A DNA stretch of 64,000 bases, taken from NCBI GenBank assembly GCA_017504625.1, contig JAFVQU010000012.1, positions 24,518 through 88,517 on the forward strand, given 5' to 3'. Source of the stretch: Clostridia bacterium (GTDB lineage Bacteria; Bacillota; Clostridia; Oscillospirales; CAG-272). The notes under the pieces are model-generated. The model was not told the origin of the DNA. It ran no database searches and was given only the letters and a program-made list of their open reading frames with translations. Shown in pieces: positions 33,487 through 41,090 of the stretch. The translations under genes were made by a program, and so were the position numbers. The stretch's first letter is position 1; every line of letters starts with the position of its first letter.

Positions 33487-34044
33487 ATGGTAGTAGCCGG
33501 CGATTTTAAGAACGGTATAACTTTTGAAATGGACGGTAACGTATATCAGGTTATCGAATTCCAGCACGTTAAGCCCGGTAAGGGTGCAGCTTTCGTTCGT
33601 ACGAAGCTTAAGAACGTAATTTCGGGCGCAGTAGTTGAAAAGACCTTCAGCCCTACTGATAAGTATGAGAACGCATACATCGAAAGAAAGGATATGCAGT
33701 ACTCCTACAACGATGGTGACCTTTACTACTTCATGGATATGGAAACCTTCGATATGCTTCCTCTTAACTCTGACAAGCTTGGCGACGCGTTCAAGTTCGT
33801 TAAGGAAGAGATGATGTGCAAGATCATTTCCTACAAGGGCAACGTATTTGGCGTAGAGCCTCCCACATTCGTTGAGCTTGAGGTTACCGAGACCGACCCC
33901 GGCTTTGCTGGCAACACCGCTACTAACGCGCTCAAGCCCGCAACTCTTGAGACCGGCGCGATCATCAAGGTTCCGCTCTTCATCAATGTTGGCGATACCC
34001 TTAAGATCGACACTCGTACGGGCGAATATCTCTCCCGCGCATAA
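33487..34044 (+). CDS. efp: elongation factor P
   Basis: A 185-residue EF-P with three beta-barrel domains (KOW-like N-terminal, then two OB domains). It binds ribosomes stalled on polyproline stretches between the P and E sites and speeds peptide-bond formation. The tip loop reads [10 protein letters not shown], so the modifiable lysine position is present. [17 protein letters not shown] at the end is the usual C-terminal signature. The length is typical. The start is ATG 33487 with GGAGG 8 bases upstream. It has its own promoter and terminator. Confidence 0.96.
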   Translation: MVVAGDFKNGITFEMDGNVYQVIEFQHVKPGKGAAFVRTKLKNVISGAVVEKTFSPTDKYENAYIERKDMQYSYNDGDLYYFMDMETFDMLPLNSDKLGDAFKFVKEEMMCKIISYKGNVFGVEPPTFVELEVTETDPGFAGNTATNALKPATLETGAIIKVPLFINVGDTLKIDTRTGEYLSRA

Positions 34045-34054
34045 TTGAATCTAT

Positions 34055-34097
34055 AAAACGGGAGGCTTTTACAATTCGTATAAAGACTCCCGTTTTG
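34055..34097 (+). terminator. efp terminator
   Basis: AAAACGGGAG (34055-34064) pairs with CTCCCGTTTT (34087-34096), with a second short pairing inside the 22-nt loop. Confidence 0.75.
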
Positions 34098-34127
34098 CTT
34101 AATCTATAAAAAGTGAGGATTTTGAAA

Positions 34128-34622
34128 ATGACACTTACCGAAAAGACTGCTTACATTAAGGGACTTTGCGACGGACTCCAGCTTGAAGGCAACACTCCCG
34201 AGGCAAAGGTTATAAAGGCTCTCGTTGATCTCGTTAACGATATGGCTGAGGAGATCGCAGAGCTTGAAGCTGACGTTGAAAACGTTTACGACTACTGTGA
34301 CGAGCTTGACGAGGATCTCGGCGCGGTTGAGGAATACCTCATCGACGAGGCTGAGGACGACGAGTGCGATTGCTGTGGCGATTGTGACGAATGCGATTGC
34401 GAGGGCGATTGCGACGAGTGCGAGTACGGATGTGGATGCGACTGTGACTGCGATTGTGACGACTATGACGACGAGGAATACTTCGAGATAATCTGCCCCT
34501 CTTGCGGCGAAACCGTTTGCTTTGACGAATCGGTAAACGCTGAAGACCTCATCTGCCCTGCTTGCCAGAGCGAGATCGGCTGCATCGTTGACGATGACGA
34601 CGTTGATCCCGTTGAAGACTGA
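34128..34622 (+). CDS. CD1247-type protein with Cys/Asp-rich tract and zinc ribbon
   Basis: A 164-residue acidic protein. Residues 1-40 (LTEKTAYIKGLCDGLQL) match the conserved CD1247 N-terminal domain found in Clostridia, followed by an acidic coiled-coil-like stretch. Around residues 78-113 comes an unusual tract with 13 cysteines alternating with Asp, Glu and Gly (units such as CDCCGDCDEC and GCDCDCDCDD). Then a zinc ribbon: ICPSCGE and ICPACQS. The tract looks like a metal-binding tail; its function is unknown. I chose ATG 34128 with GAGG upstream, not GTG 34113. The DNA of the tract (34360-34465) is itself a run of near-tandem GATTGC-like units, so its length may vary between strains. It lies just downstream of efp. 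Confidence 0.8.
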   Translation: MTLTEKTAYIKGLCDGLQLEGNTPEAKVIKALVDLVNDMAEEIAELEADVENVYDYCDELDEDLGAVEEYLIDEAEDDECDCCGDCDECDCEGDCDECEYGCGCDCDCDCDDYDDEEYFEIICPSCGETVCFDESVNAEDLICPACQSEIGCIVDDDDVDPVED

Positions 34623-34633
34623 TAAAGCAACAA

Positions 34634-34680
34634 AATAAATAAAGCGCAAACGCCAATGGCGTTTGCGCTTTATTTATTTC
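34634..34680. terminator. bidirectional terminator
   Basis: AATAAAGCGCAAACGCC and GGCGTTTGCGCTTTATT form a very long perfect stem around a short AAT loop, between the converging CD1247-type and permease genes. Confidence 0.9.
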
Positions 34681-35402
34681 TTCATCTGCCGCAAGAAGAG
34701 CAGCACGGCAACCGCAAGCGCGGCAACCGAGTATCCCAAAACCCACCAAAAATGAGGAAGGATATCTGAGAAGCTACCCGAAAGAACCGCCCTTTCAAGC
34801 TCCACCGCATGGACGAACGGGAGCGCGTACGCGATCTCTTTAAATACACCGCCCACAAGCTCAAGATCAAACCAAGTGCCCGAAAGCCACGCCGAAAGAT
34901 TCGTCAGCAACGCTCCGCATATTCCGCCGACCTGCTTATCGTTCAGAATACTGCCGAAAAGTAAGCCAAGGGCAATAAAAAGAACCGATATCGGAACGAT
35001 AAAAAGAATAGCAAGAAAAACGTTTACCGTAACCTCAAGCCCAATAGCAACAGCGACGGCATAGCAGGCTACGCTTTGCGCTACGGCGATCGGAACGATA
35101 GGCAACGTATAACCAAGTATAAAATCAAGAGCCGTCATGGGTGTAGTATACAGTCGTTGAAGCAAGGCGCTTTCTCTGTCCTTGGCAATCAACGTCGCAG
35201 AAAAGAGCGTCATAAATGACAATCCAAACACCGTTATACCGGGTGTCAGTTGCGCGATTTCAAAAAGCGGCACAGGAACGTTTGCTTGTATCGCGCTCAA
35301 GAGCAAGAGCAATACGATCGGGAATCCCAATCCAAAAAGCAACGTCAACGGATCGCGAATTATCTCTTTGGTGTTTCTTTTTGCAAACGAGAGCATTTTC
35401 AT
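34674..35402 (-). CDS. ABC-2 type transporter permease
   Basis: A 242-residue membrane protein with six hydrophobic segments and the ABC-2 pattern (FAKRNTKEIIRDPLTLLFGL at the start, ALGLLFGSILNDKQVGGI in the middle). It overlaps the ATPase gene by 4 bp (ATGA) and is the last gene of the LytTR-DUF3021-ABC operon. This arrangement is usually linked to export of, or defence against, peptides or other toxic compounds; the substrate is not known. ATG 35402 was chosen because of this overlap; the ORF's 69-codon upstream extension lies wholly inside the ATPase gene. Confidence 0.87.
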   Translation of the reverse strand: MKMLSFAKRNTKEIIRDPLTLLFGLGFPIVLLLLLSAIQANVPVPLFEIAQLTPGITVFGLSFMTLFSATLIAKDRESALLQRLYTTPMTALDFILGYTLPIVPIAVAQSVACYAVAVAIGLEVTVNVFLAILFIVPISVLFIALGLLFGSILNDKQVGGICGALLTNLSAWLSGTWFDLELVGGVFKEIAYALPFVHAVELERAVLSGSFSDILPHFWWVLGYSVAALAVAVLLFLRQMKK

Positions 35403-36127
35403 AATTTCATCTCCTTTACAATGCGAACAAAGGCTTGCTCGAAGTTGTCCGTCCCCGCTTTTTCTTTTATTTTCTCCACAGTATCGCACACAAGAAGCCT
35501 GCCATCCCGCATTATCGCGACTCTGTCTGATAGCGCATCGGCCTCCTCCATATAGTGCGTGGTCAGAATGATCGTTACCTTGCCCGAAAGCGAGCGTATA
35601 AGCTCCCAAAGCTCACTTCTTGCGATAACGTCAAGTCCGAGTGTCGGCTCATCAAGAAATAGAATTTTAGGCTCGCTGATAAGAGCCATAGCTATGCTCA
35701 ATCTCCTCTGCCAGCCGCCCGACAGCTTTCCCGTCTTTCTGTCGATAACGCTTTCAAGCCCCAAGAGATTGCTGATTTCTTTTATCTTAAGAACAGTTTT
35801 CGTCTTAGCAAATCCGTGAGCGCCGCAGATAAGCTCAAGGTTTTCCCGCACGCTGAGCTTTGGTGCAACGGCAGTTTCCTGAGGGGAAAGAGCTATGAGC
35901 GATCTCACCTCCGCCGTGTCCTTGCGGATGCTTTTTCCAAAAATATATGCGTCACCCTCACTCGGCTCGGTAAGGCAAGACAGCATTTTAACCGTGGTCG
36001 TTTTACCCGCACCGTTTACACCAAGTAAAGAAAACAGTTCTCCCTCTCTGATGCTGAGCGATAAATTATCCACCGCCGTGACGTCACGATATCGCTTTGT
36101 AAGATTTTCTATGGTAATTGCGTCCAT
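35399..36127 (-). CDS. ABC transporter ATP-binding protein
   Basis: A 242-residue ATPase with Walker A GVNGAGKTTT (about residue 38), signature LSGGWQRR, Walker B and catalytic Glu LFLDEPTLGLD, and switch LTTHYMEE. All key residues are intact. The class is the CcmA/NatA-like group that drives ABC-2 permeases. The start is ATG 36127 with GGGAGGA just upstream, preferred to an ORF start at 36145. It is 39 bp after DUF3021 and overlaps the permease gene by 4 bp, so all four genes likely form one operon. Confidence 0.92.
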   Translation of the reverse strand: MDAITIENLTKRYRDVTAVDNLSLSIREGELFSLLGVNGAGKTTTVKMLSCLTEPSEGDAYIFGKSIRKDTAEVRSLIALSPQETAVAPKLSVRENLELICGAHGFAKTKTVLKIKEISNLLGLESVIDRKTGKLSGGWQRRLSIAMALISEPKILFLDEPTLGLDVIARSELWELIRSLSGKVTIILTTHYMEEADALSDRVAIMRDGRLLVCDTVEKIKEKAGTDNFEQAFVRIVKEMKL

Positions 36128-36166
36128 TTTTCCTCCCTCAATCACACCGTACTATATTCGTTAGGT

Positions 36167-36583
36167 TTATTTTATTTTCGCGTTGAGCTTCTTGCTTACC
36201 GCTTTAATTGAAACGAAGACGGCAAGCCAGACGACAAAATATCCTGCCGCAAATATTGCCGTGAAGATAAGCACAACGTTGATATCAAACGGTATCCAAC
36301 TGTTGACGAGATAACAAAGCACGTACGCTAAATAGAGTGTCAAAAAATGAACGAAGGTACATTTTGCCAGTGGCCACTCCTCTATCTGATTGAACACGCT
36401 CGCTCCCGCCTGCACGAATGCGAGGATATAGGTAGACAAAATTGCAAGGAACACCTCGCCACCACCAAGCGAAAACCCTTCAAGCGTAAGCGAAAGAATA
36501 TAAAAAACTATACCCACAATTATCGGGCCCAAGCCCCCGAACGCGATGCCGCGCTGTAAAAATCTCTTTAAGTAGATATTCAT
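36167..36583 (-). CDS. DUF3021 family membrane protein
   Basis: A 138-residue protein with four hydrophobic segments, matching DUF3021 (N-terminal LKRFLQRGIAFGGLGPI, central FVHFLTLYLAYVL). These proteins are nearly always encoded beside a LytTR regulator and, in the Streptococcus LytTR regulatory systems, act as membrane-bound inhibitors of it. It overlaps the LytTR gene by 4 bp (ATGA), which ensures balanced synthesis. The inhibitor role here is inferred from that known pairing. Confidence 0.9.
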   Translation of the reverse strand: MNIYLKRFLQRGIAFGGLGPIIVGIVFYILSLTLEGFSLGGGEVFLAILSTYILAFVQAGASVFNQIEEWPLAKCTFVHFLTLYLAYVLCYLVNSWIPFDINVVLIFTAIFAAGYFVVWLAVFVSIKAVSKKLNAKIK

Positions 36584-37029
36584 ATTTTCAAACCCAACCT
36601 TTCCTTAACCGACTTGATCTGTCTGCGCGACACGTAGTCACGATAGCCGTTTTTAAGCGTCACCATAAGCGCGCCGCCTATCGACGCGTCAAAGCTCTCT
36701 ATCATTTTGATATTAGCCACACAAGATTGATTAAGCTTGACAAAGTCGCTACCCTCAAGAATCTCTTCAATTTTATATAGCCTATCCTTTATCTGATATT
36801 TCTCGCTTTCGCTAATAGCATACACCTTGCCGTCCTCAACAATAAAGCAATATATCTCGCTCGGCACAAGCACCCTGGCTCCCCGTTCGCTATATCCGAC
36901 AAGCTTCTGCTCGGACAAGCTCTCGACAAACTCGCGGATCTTTTCGGCGTTGACATCTCCCTTTGGCGCGTATATAAAAACGCCTTCCTCGTGATCACTG
37001 TCATTTATAATTTCACATTTAAGCTTCAT
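36580..37029 (-). CDS. LytTR-domain DNA-binding regulator
   Basis: A 149-residue protein made of a short N-terminal region (about 1-50) and a LytTR DNA-binding domain (about 55-149: VEDGKVYAISESEKYQIKDR, FVKLNQSCVANIKMIESFD, TLKNGYRDYVSRRQIKSVKE). It has no receiver domain, so it is not a classical response regulator. GGAGGAG lies 4 bases before ATG 37029; the TTG at 37041 is part of that ribosome site. A paired 10-bp direct repeat 21 bp apart just above its own promoter is the probable binding site. Activity is probably held back by the adjacent DUF3021 protein. Confidence 0.9.
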   Translation of the reverse strand: MKLKCEIINDSDHEEGVFIYAPKGDVNAEKIREFVESLSEQKLVGYSERGARVLVPSEIYCFIVEDGKVYAISESEKYQIKDRLYKIEEILEGSDFVKLNQSCVANIKMIESFDASIGGALMVTLKNGYRDYVSRRQIKSVKERLGLKI

Positions 37030-37089
37030 TTTCTCCTCCAACGTAAGCCTTGCGACTACAATCGCGCAAAAACAATTACTTACATTTAT

Positions 37090-37118
37090 ATTTTACACAA
37101 CAAGCAGTAAAAAATCAA
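37090..37118 (-). promoter_or_regulatory. sigma-A promoter of the LytTR-DUF3021-ABC operon
   Basis: TTGATT (37118-37113) and TAAAAT (37095-37090), spacer 17 bp, minus strand, about 50 nt before the regulator start. Confidence 0.7.
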
Positions 37119-37128
37119 TAGTCTTCGC

Positions 37129-37159
37129 CTATTCGGCAATTTGCGAACACTATTCGGCA
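37129..37159 (-). promoter_or_regulatory. paired direct repeat, probable LytTR operator
   Basis: TGCCGAATAG occurs twice on the minus strand (37138-37129 and 37159-37150), start to start 21 bp, two helical turns. The proximal copy ends 10 bp above the -35 box. Two direct repeats at this spacing are the known site layout of LytTR regulators such as ComE and AgrA. Confidence 0.7.
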
Positions 37160-37161
37160 TC

Positions 37162-37195
37162 AAAAAAGCCCTCTCAACACCGAGAAGGCTTTTTT
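37162..37195 (-). terminator. ygiQ terminator
   Basis: AAAAAAGCC-CTCTC and GAGAAG-GCTTTTTT pair around AACACC, with T-rich sequence on the minus strand. It lies immediately upstream of the LytTR operator. Confidence 0.75.
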
Positions 37196-37199
37196 CTTA

Positions 37200-39263
37200 T
37201 TATTTTTTACCCTTTTTGGCAGCCTTGGGCTTTGCCCAACCCGCCTTGCGCACTACCTTTTGCTTGGGTGCCGATAAAGCTCCCGATTTGCTCTGCGCTG
37301 GCGCGCTTTTAGTCGCAGGCTTGCCCGATTTGGTCGCGGGCTTAGGCTTGGATTTGTCATTTCCCTTGCCCGACGTCTTATTTGCATCGCGTACGGAATT
37401 TTTCGTTCCCGACCTGCCGGATGCGCTCTTGTTTGCGCCGGGCTTGCCCGAAAATCCCTTTCCCGACTGTGCGGGGCGCACAAGGCACTCCTCACCGTAG
37501 CCGATGAGGTCTTCTCTGCCCGCCTTTGTAAGCGCTTCACGCACGAGGTCGGCATTTTGCGGTCTGTTATACTGCAAAAGCGCTCTCTGCAGCTGCTTTT
37601 CGTGATAGTCGGTTGCAACATAGACAGGCTTCATATCAAGCGGATTTATTCCAGTGTAATACATTACCGTCGATGCCGTACCCGGCGTGGGATAGTAATC
37701 CTGCACCTGCTCGGGCGCGTAATGGTCGCGCTTTAAGCAAACGGCAAGATTTATCGCGTCGTCAAACGTTGAGCCGGGATGACTCGACATAAGATAAGGC
37801 ACAAGATACTGCTCCTTGCCAATCTCCTTGGTTATCTCGAAGAATCTCTTGCGGAAGCTCTGATATACGTCAAAATCAGGCTTACCCATACAGCGAAGCA
37901 CGGGACTTGAGCAATGCTCGGGCGCGACCTTGAGCTGTCCCGACACGTTATCGCGGACGAGCTTTTTAAAGAACGCCTCGTTTTTATCCGCCATCACGTA
38001 GTCAAATCTGATACCCGAGCGCACGAAAACGCGCTTGACCTTAGGTATCTTCTCGATCTCCTCAAGGAGCTTGATGTATTCGGTATGGTCGACCTTAAGA
38101 TTTTTGCAGGGTGTGGGAGCAAGACATTTTCTGCCCGGACATACTCCGTCCTTAAGCTGTTTGTCACAGGACGGGTATCGGAAATTTGCCGTCGGGCCGC
38201 CGACGTCGTGTATGTATCCCTTGAAATCAGGCATTGCGGCGATGATCTTCGCTTCCTCCACAACGCTCTTGATACTGCGCGAGCGCACCGTTCTTCCCTG
38301 GTGGAAGGCAAGCGCGCAGAAATTACACGCGCCAAAGCAGCCGCGGTTATGCGTAAGCGAGAACTTGACCTCCTCAATTGCGGGAACACCGCCCTCAGCT
38401 TCGTATATCGGGTGATACGCTCTCATATACGGCAAGGAATAAACGTGGTCAAGCTCTTCTCTTTCAAGAGGGGGCATAGGAGGATTCTGCACGAGCATCT
38501 TGCCGTCGTATATCTCGCAGATCGCTTTACCGTTTATGCTATCCTGATTTTTATACTGAATACCGAACGCCTCGGCGTATTTTCTCTTGTCAACCTTCAA
38601 TTCGTTATAGTCAAAGGTTGCTGCAATCGGATAGTTGACCTTATCCTCGGGCGCACAAAGATATACCGTTCCGCGCACGTCACGGATCTTCTTTATCGGC
38701 ACTCCACGGTCGAGAAGCTCGGCAATCCTCACGAGTATCTTCTCCCCCATACCGTATGTAAGGATATCGGCACGGCTGTCGACAAGCACGCTTCGGCGCA
38801 CCTTATCATCCCAATAATCGTAATGCGCAAAGCGGCGAAGCGACGCTTCAAGTCCGCCGAGAATGATCGGCACGTCGCCGTAAGCCTCGCGTATGCGGTT
38901 TGAGTAAACTATCGTCGCGCGGTCAGGGCGCTTGCCGATCTTGCCTCCCGCCGAGTAATAATCGTAGGTTCTTTTCTTCTTTGCGGCAGTGTAATGCGCG
39001 ACCATCGAGTCAATATTGCCCGCGCTTACCAAAAATCCAAGTCGCGGACGTCCAAACCTCTTGAAATCCTCGCAGGATTTATAGTCAGGCTGTGACAAAA
39101 ACGCGATCCTGAAGCCCTTATCCTCAAGGACGCGGCAAATTATAGTCGCGCCAAAGGACGGGTGATCGACGTAGGCGTCACCGCAAACGTATATAAAGTC
39201 GGGGCGATCCCAACCTCTTTCTTGCATTTCCTCCCGTGTTATCGGGAAAAATTGTTTTTCCAT
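37200..39263 (-). CDS. YgiQ family radical SAM protein
   Basis: A 687-residue radical SAM enzyme of the UPF0313/YgiQ type. The N-terminal part (FIYVCGDAYVDHPSFG) matches the family's start, and the iron-sulfur cluster motif is CFGACNFCALAFHQG (CxxxCxxC) near residue 300. After about residue 590 comes a low-complexity basic tail rich in Lys, Ala, Gly, Ser and Pro, which suggests nucleic-acid contact. The reaction is unknown. ATG 39263 is the family start but has only a weak ribosome site; the ORF extension to 39311 runs through a hairpin element. It is monocistronic with its own terminator. Confidence 0.88.
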   Translation of the reverse strand: MEKQFFPITREEMQERGWDRPDFIYVCGDAYVDHPSFGATIICRVLEDKGFRIAFLSQPDYKSCEDFKRFGRPRLGFLVSAGNIDSMVAHYTAAKKKRTYDYYSAGGKIGKRPDRATIVYSNRIREAYGDVPIILGGLEASLRRFAHYDYWDDKVRRSVLVDSRADILTYGMGEKILVRIAELLDRGVPIKKIRDVRGTVYLCAPEDKVNYPIAATFDYNELKVDKRKYAEAFGIQYKNQDSINGKAICEIYDGKMLVQNPPMPPLEREELDHVYSLPYMRAYHPIYEAEGGVPAIEEVKFSLTHNRGCFGACNFCALAFHQGRTVRSRSIKSVVEEAKIIAAMPDFKGYIHDVGGPTANFRYPSCDKQLKDGVCPGRKCLAPTPCKNLKVDHTEYIKLLEEIEKIPKVKRVFVRSGIRFDYVMADKNEAFFKKLVRDNVSGQLKVAPEHCSSPVLRCMGKPDFDVYQSFRKRFFEITKEIGKEQYLVPYLMSSHPGSTFDDAINLAVCLKRDHYAPEQVQDYYPTPGTASTVMYYTGINPLDMKPVYVATDYHEKQLQRALLQYNRPQNADLVREALTKAGREDLIGYGEECLVRPAQSGKGFSGKPGANKSASGRSGTKNSVRDANKTSGKGNDKSKPKPATKSGKPATKSAPAQSKSGALSAPKQKVVRKAGWAKPKAAKKGKK

Positions 39264-39274
39264 AGATGTTTTTT

Positions 39275-39320
39275 CGCAGAACCTTTTTGAAAAAAGGTTC
39301 CGCACCTCCAAAAACTTTCC
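39275..39320 (-). repeat. dispersed hairpin element, copy 2
   Basis: Read on the minus strand, AAAGTTTTTGGAGGTGC leads into GAACCTTTTT-TC-AAAAAGGTTC (39300-39279), the same order as copies 1 and 3b. It lies between spoVM and ygiQ. Confidence 0.65.
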
Positions 39321-39375
39321 CGCAGAGAAAATAAAAAATCCTACGGTTTATTCTTATAGATTTTTAAGTGAAAAT

Positions 39376-39465
39376 CTATCTCTTTTTCTTTTCCTTTTTA
39401 ATACCAAATATCTTTCTCAAAATCGGTGAGAGAAAGCTCGGTGAGCGGACAAGCACTATTTTCAT
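39376..39465 (-). CDS. spoVM: stage V sporulation protein M
   Basis: A 29-residue amphipathic peptide starting MKIVLVRSPSFL and ending in a KKEKKKR basic tail. Compared with Bacillus SpoVM (26 residues, MKFYTIKLPKFL) it keeps Met1, Lys2, the helix-shaping Pro9, Phe11, Leu12, Ile15 and Arg17. SpoVM inserts into the convex forespore membrane and recruits the coat ATPase SpoIVA. It is next after thiN, exactly its place in Bacillus (thiN-spoVM-rpmB), though rpmB is not here. The ribosome site AAAGGGG lies about 11 bases before the ATG. Very short, but the residue pattern and the position agree. Confidence 0.85.
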   Translation of the reverse strand: MKIVLVRSPSFLSPILRKIFGIKKEKKKR

Positions 39466-39529
39466 AATATTAAAAACCCCTTTCGTGTTTTTTAATATTA
39501 TATGCGACACTCGCCCCGAGGTTTAATTC

Positions 39530-40156
39530 TCAGATATCTCTTGATTCTATGATATAAACCCCGCCCTTTTTGACGGTTATCAGCGCGGCGTTCTTGACTA
39601 TCTCGTTTGAAACCGCGAACTGTGAGCGACGTGTGATCGTCCTGTCTTTAAGAGGATACTTTGCTCCCTCAACGCTTACCCCCTTTACCTTTTCATCGGC
39701 GGCGATAAGTGAGAAATACTTGAAATTTGGATCGCGTATAACGATATGTCCCGAATTTCTTATAAAATTGATCCTGTTCTGACCGTTGACGATATACGCG
39801 CGGATCTTTCTTGCGTTAAGATCCTCAAGAATTGCCATCAGCGAGACCGCGTGATCGAATCTTCCCGACGTGCTTGCAATAATTACAAGCTCGCCTGCTC
39901 CCTGCTTGATCGCAAGCTCAACTGCGTACTGCGCGTCGGTAACGTCCTTTTCCTGAGGCAATCTCACTACCTCTCCAACTCCGTCGGGGATGTCGCCGAG
40001 CGAATCAAAATCTCCGACGAGGATGTCAATAGGAAAGTCCAATGCCCTTGCGTTCTTATATCCCGAATCGGCGGCAATAACGAGATCGCCGCTCTCTCGT
40101 GTTTCTTTTATGTACTGCGGAAAGACCTCTCCGCCGCAAAAAATAAATGCCTTCAT
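39530..40156 (-). CDS. thiN: thiamine pyrophosphokinase
   Basis: A 208-residue enzyme that converts thiamine and ATP to thiamine diphosphate. Family motifs are visible: IAADSGYKNA, VGDFDSLGD, RLPQEKDVTDAQYAVELA, and STSGRFDHAVSLMAIL; the C-terminal half is the small thiamine-binding beta domain. AAGGA precedes the ATG by 8 bases. It follows rsgA by 16 bp, the usual clostridial and bacillar order except that rpe is missing between them, and spoVM comes next. Confidence 0.93.
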   Translation of the reverse strand: MKAFIFCGGEVFPQYIKETRESGDLVIAADSGYKNARALDFPIDILVGDFDSLGDIPDGVGEVVRLPQEKDVTDAQYAVELAIKQGAGELVIIASTSGRFDHAVSLMAILEDLNARKIRAYIVNGQNRINFIRNSGHIVIRDPNFKYFSLIAADEKVKGVSVEGAKYPLKDRTITRRSQFAVSNEIVKNAALITVKKGGVYIIESRDI

Positions 40157-40172
40157 TTGTTTTGTCCTTGTT

Positions 40173-41084
40173 TTATTTGTCCCACTTGTGCTTATTCTTC
40201 AAAACATCGTAGAGCATAACGTAGCTTTCGTGTCTGCTCTTCGGTATCTCCCCGCCCTTTACCGCGTCGACGATAGCGCAGCCTTCTTCTTTTCTGTGGG
40301 TACATTTGGTATATTTACACTGACCGATGCGCTCGTTTATCTCACGGAACGCAAGCGGAAGATCGTCAAGCGAGAAAAAGTCGAAGCGGTCAAAATCAAG
40401 CATCGAAAATCCCGGTGTGTCTGCAAGATAAGCGTCCTTGCCTATTGGATATAGCGTGACCGCGCGCGTGGTATGTCTGCCTCGCTCAGTCTTTCGGCTG
40501 ACACCGCCCGTGCCAAGCTCAAGACTTGGGAAAAGGCTATTGAGCAAGGTTGATTTTCCAACTCCCGAAGCGCCCGCAAAGGCAGCTATCTTGCCTTCAA
40601 GCTCGGTATCTATATATTCTTTTACCGCATCAATTCCCTCGCCCGTCACCGACGAGATTTTAAAGGTGGTATATCCGACCTTTTTGTATATCTCGGCAAT
40701 TCTGTCCGCCTCGGCATCGTTAAGCTCACACTTGCCGACGACGATCACAGGCTCAATATCGTTATGCTCAAGTATCGCCGTCATCTTGTCGGTCATATCG
40801 AGCATCGGAGCGGGAGATCTCGACGCCATAGTCACGAAAACAACGTCAAGGTTAGCAAGCGCGGGGCGGATAAGCGAATTCCTTCTCTCCTCAATTGCCT
40901 CAATTACGGGATCACCCTCCGAAAAATCAAGAGTGGCAATATCACCGACCACTATTTTAATATTGCTGTGACGGAATATTCCTCTTGCCTGACAGGCATA
41001 TTCCGTTACGGCACCGTCCTCGGTAACGCGCACCGTATAAAGTCCTCCGACCGACGATATTACCCTTCCCTTTTTCTTCTCCAT
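40173..41084 (-). CDS. rsgA: ribosome small subunit-dependent GTPase A
   Basis: A 303-residue circularly permuted GTPase that proofreads late 30S maturation. N-terminal OB fold (about 1-65), then the permuted G motifs with the P-loop FAGASGVGKSTLLN near residue 170 and DTPGFSML, and a C-terminal zinc domain with CKYTKCTHRKEEGC. The length is normal. The ribosome site GGAG overlaps the stop of the PASTA gene, so translation is probably coupled. It normally follows prkC; here it follows a kinase-less PASTA protein. Confidence 0.95.
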   Translation of the reverse strand: MEKKKGRVISSVGGLYTVRVTEDGAVTEYACQARGIFRHSNIKIVVGDIATLDFSEGDPVIEAIEERRNSLIRPALANLDVVFVTMASRSPAPMLDMTDKMTAILEHNDIEPVIVVGKCELNDAEADRIAEIYKKVGYTTFKISSVTGEGIDAVKEYIDTELEGKIAAFAGASGVGKSTLLNSLFPSLELGTGGVSRKTERGRHTTRAVTLYPIGKDAYLADTPGFSMLDFDRFDFFSLDDLPLAFREINERIGQCKYTKCTHRKEEGCAIVDAVKGGEIPKSRHESYVMLYDVLKNKHKWDK

Positions 41085-41090
41085 TAAATT

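Noticed and set aside
34360-34465. Short tandem DNA repeat mistaken for a CRISPR or satellite
   Set aside because: The units are codons of a Cys/Asp tract in an intact reading frame, with no spacer structure.
37914-38903. 329-codon plus-strand ORF inside ygiQ
   Set aside because: Shadow frame; the opposite strand carries an intact radical SAM gene.
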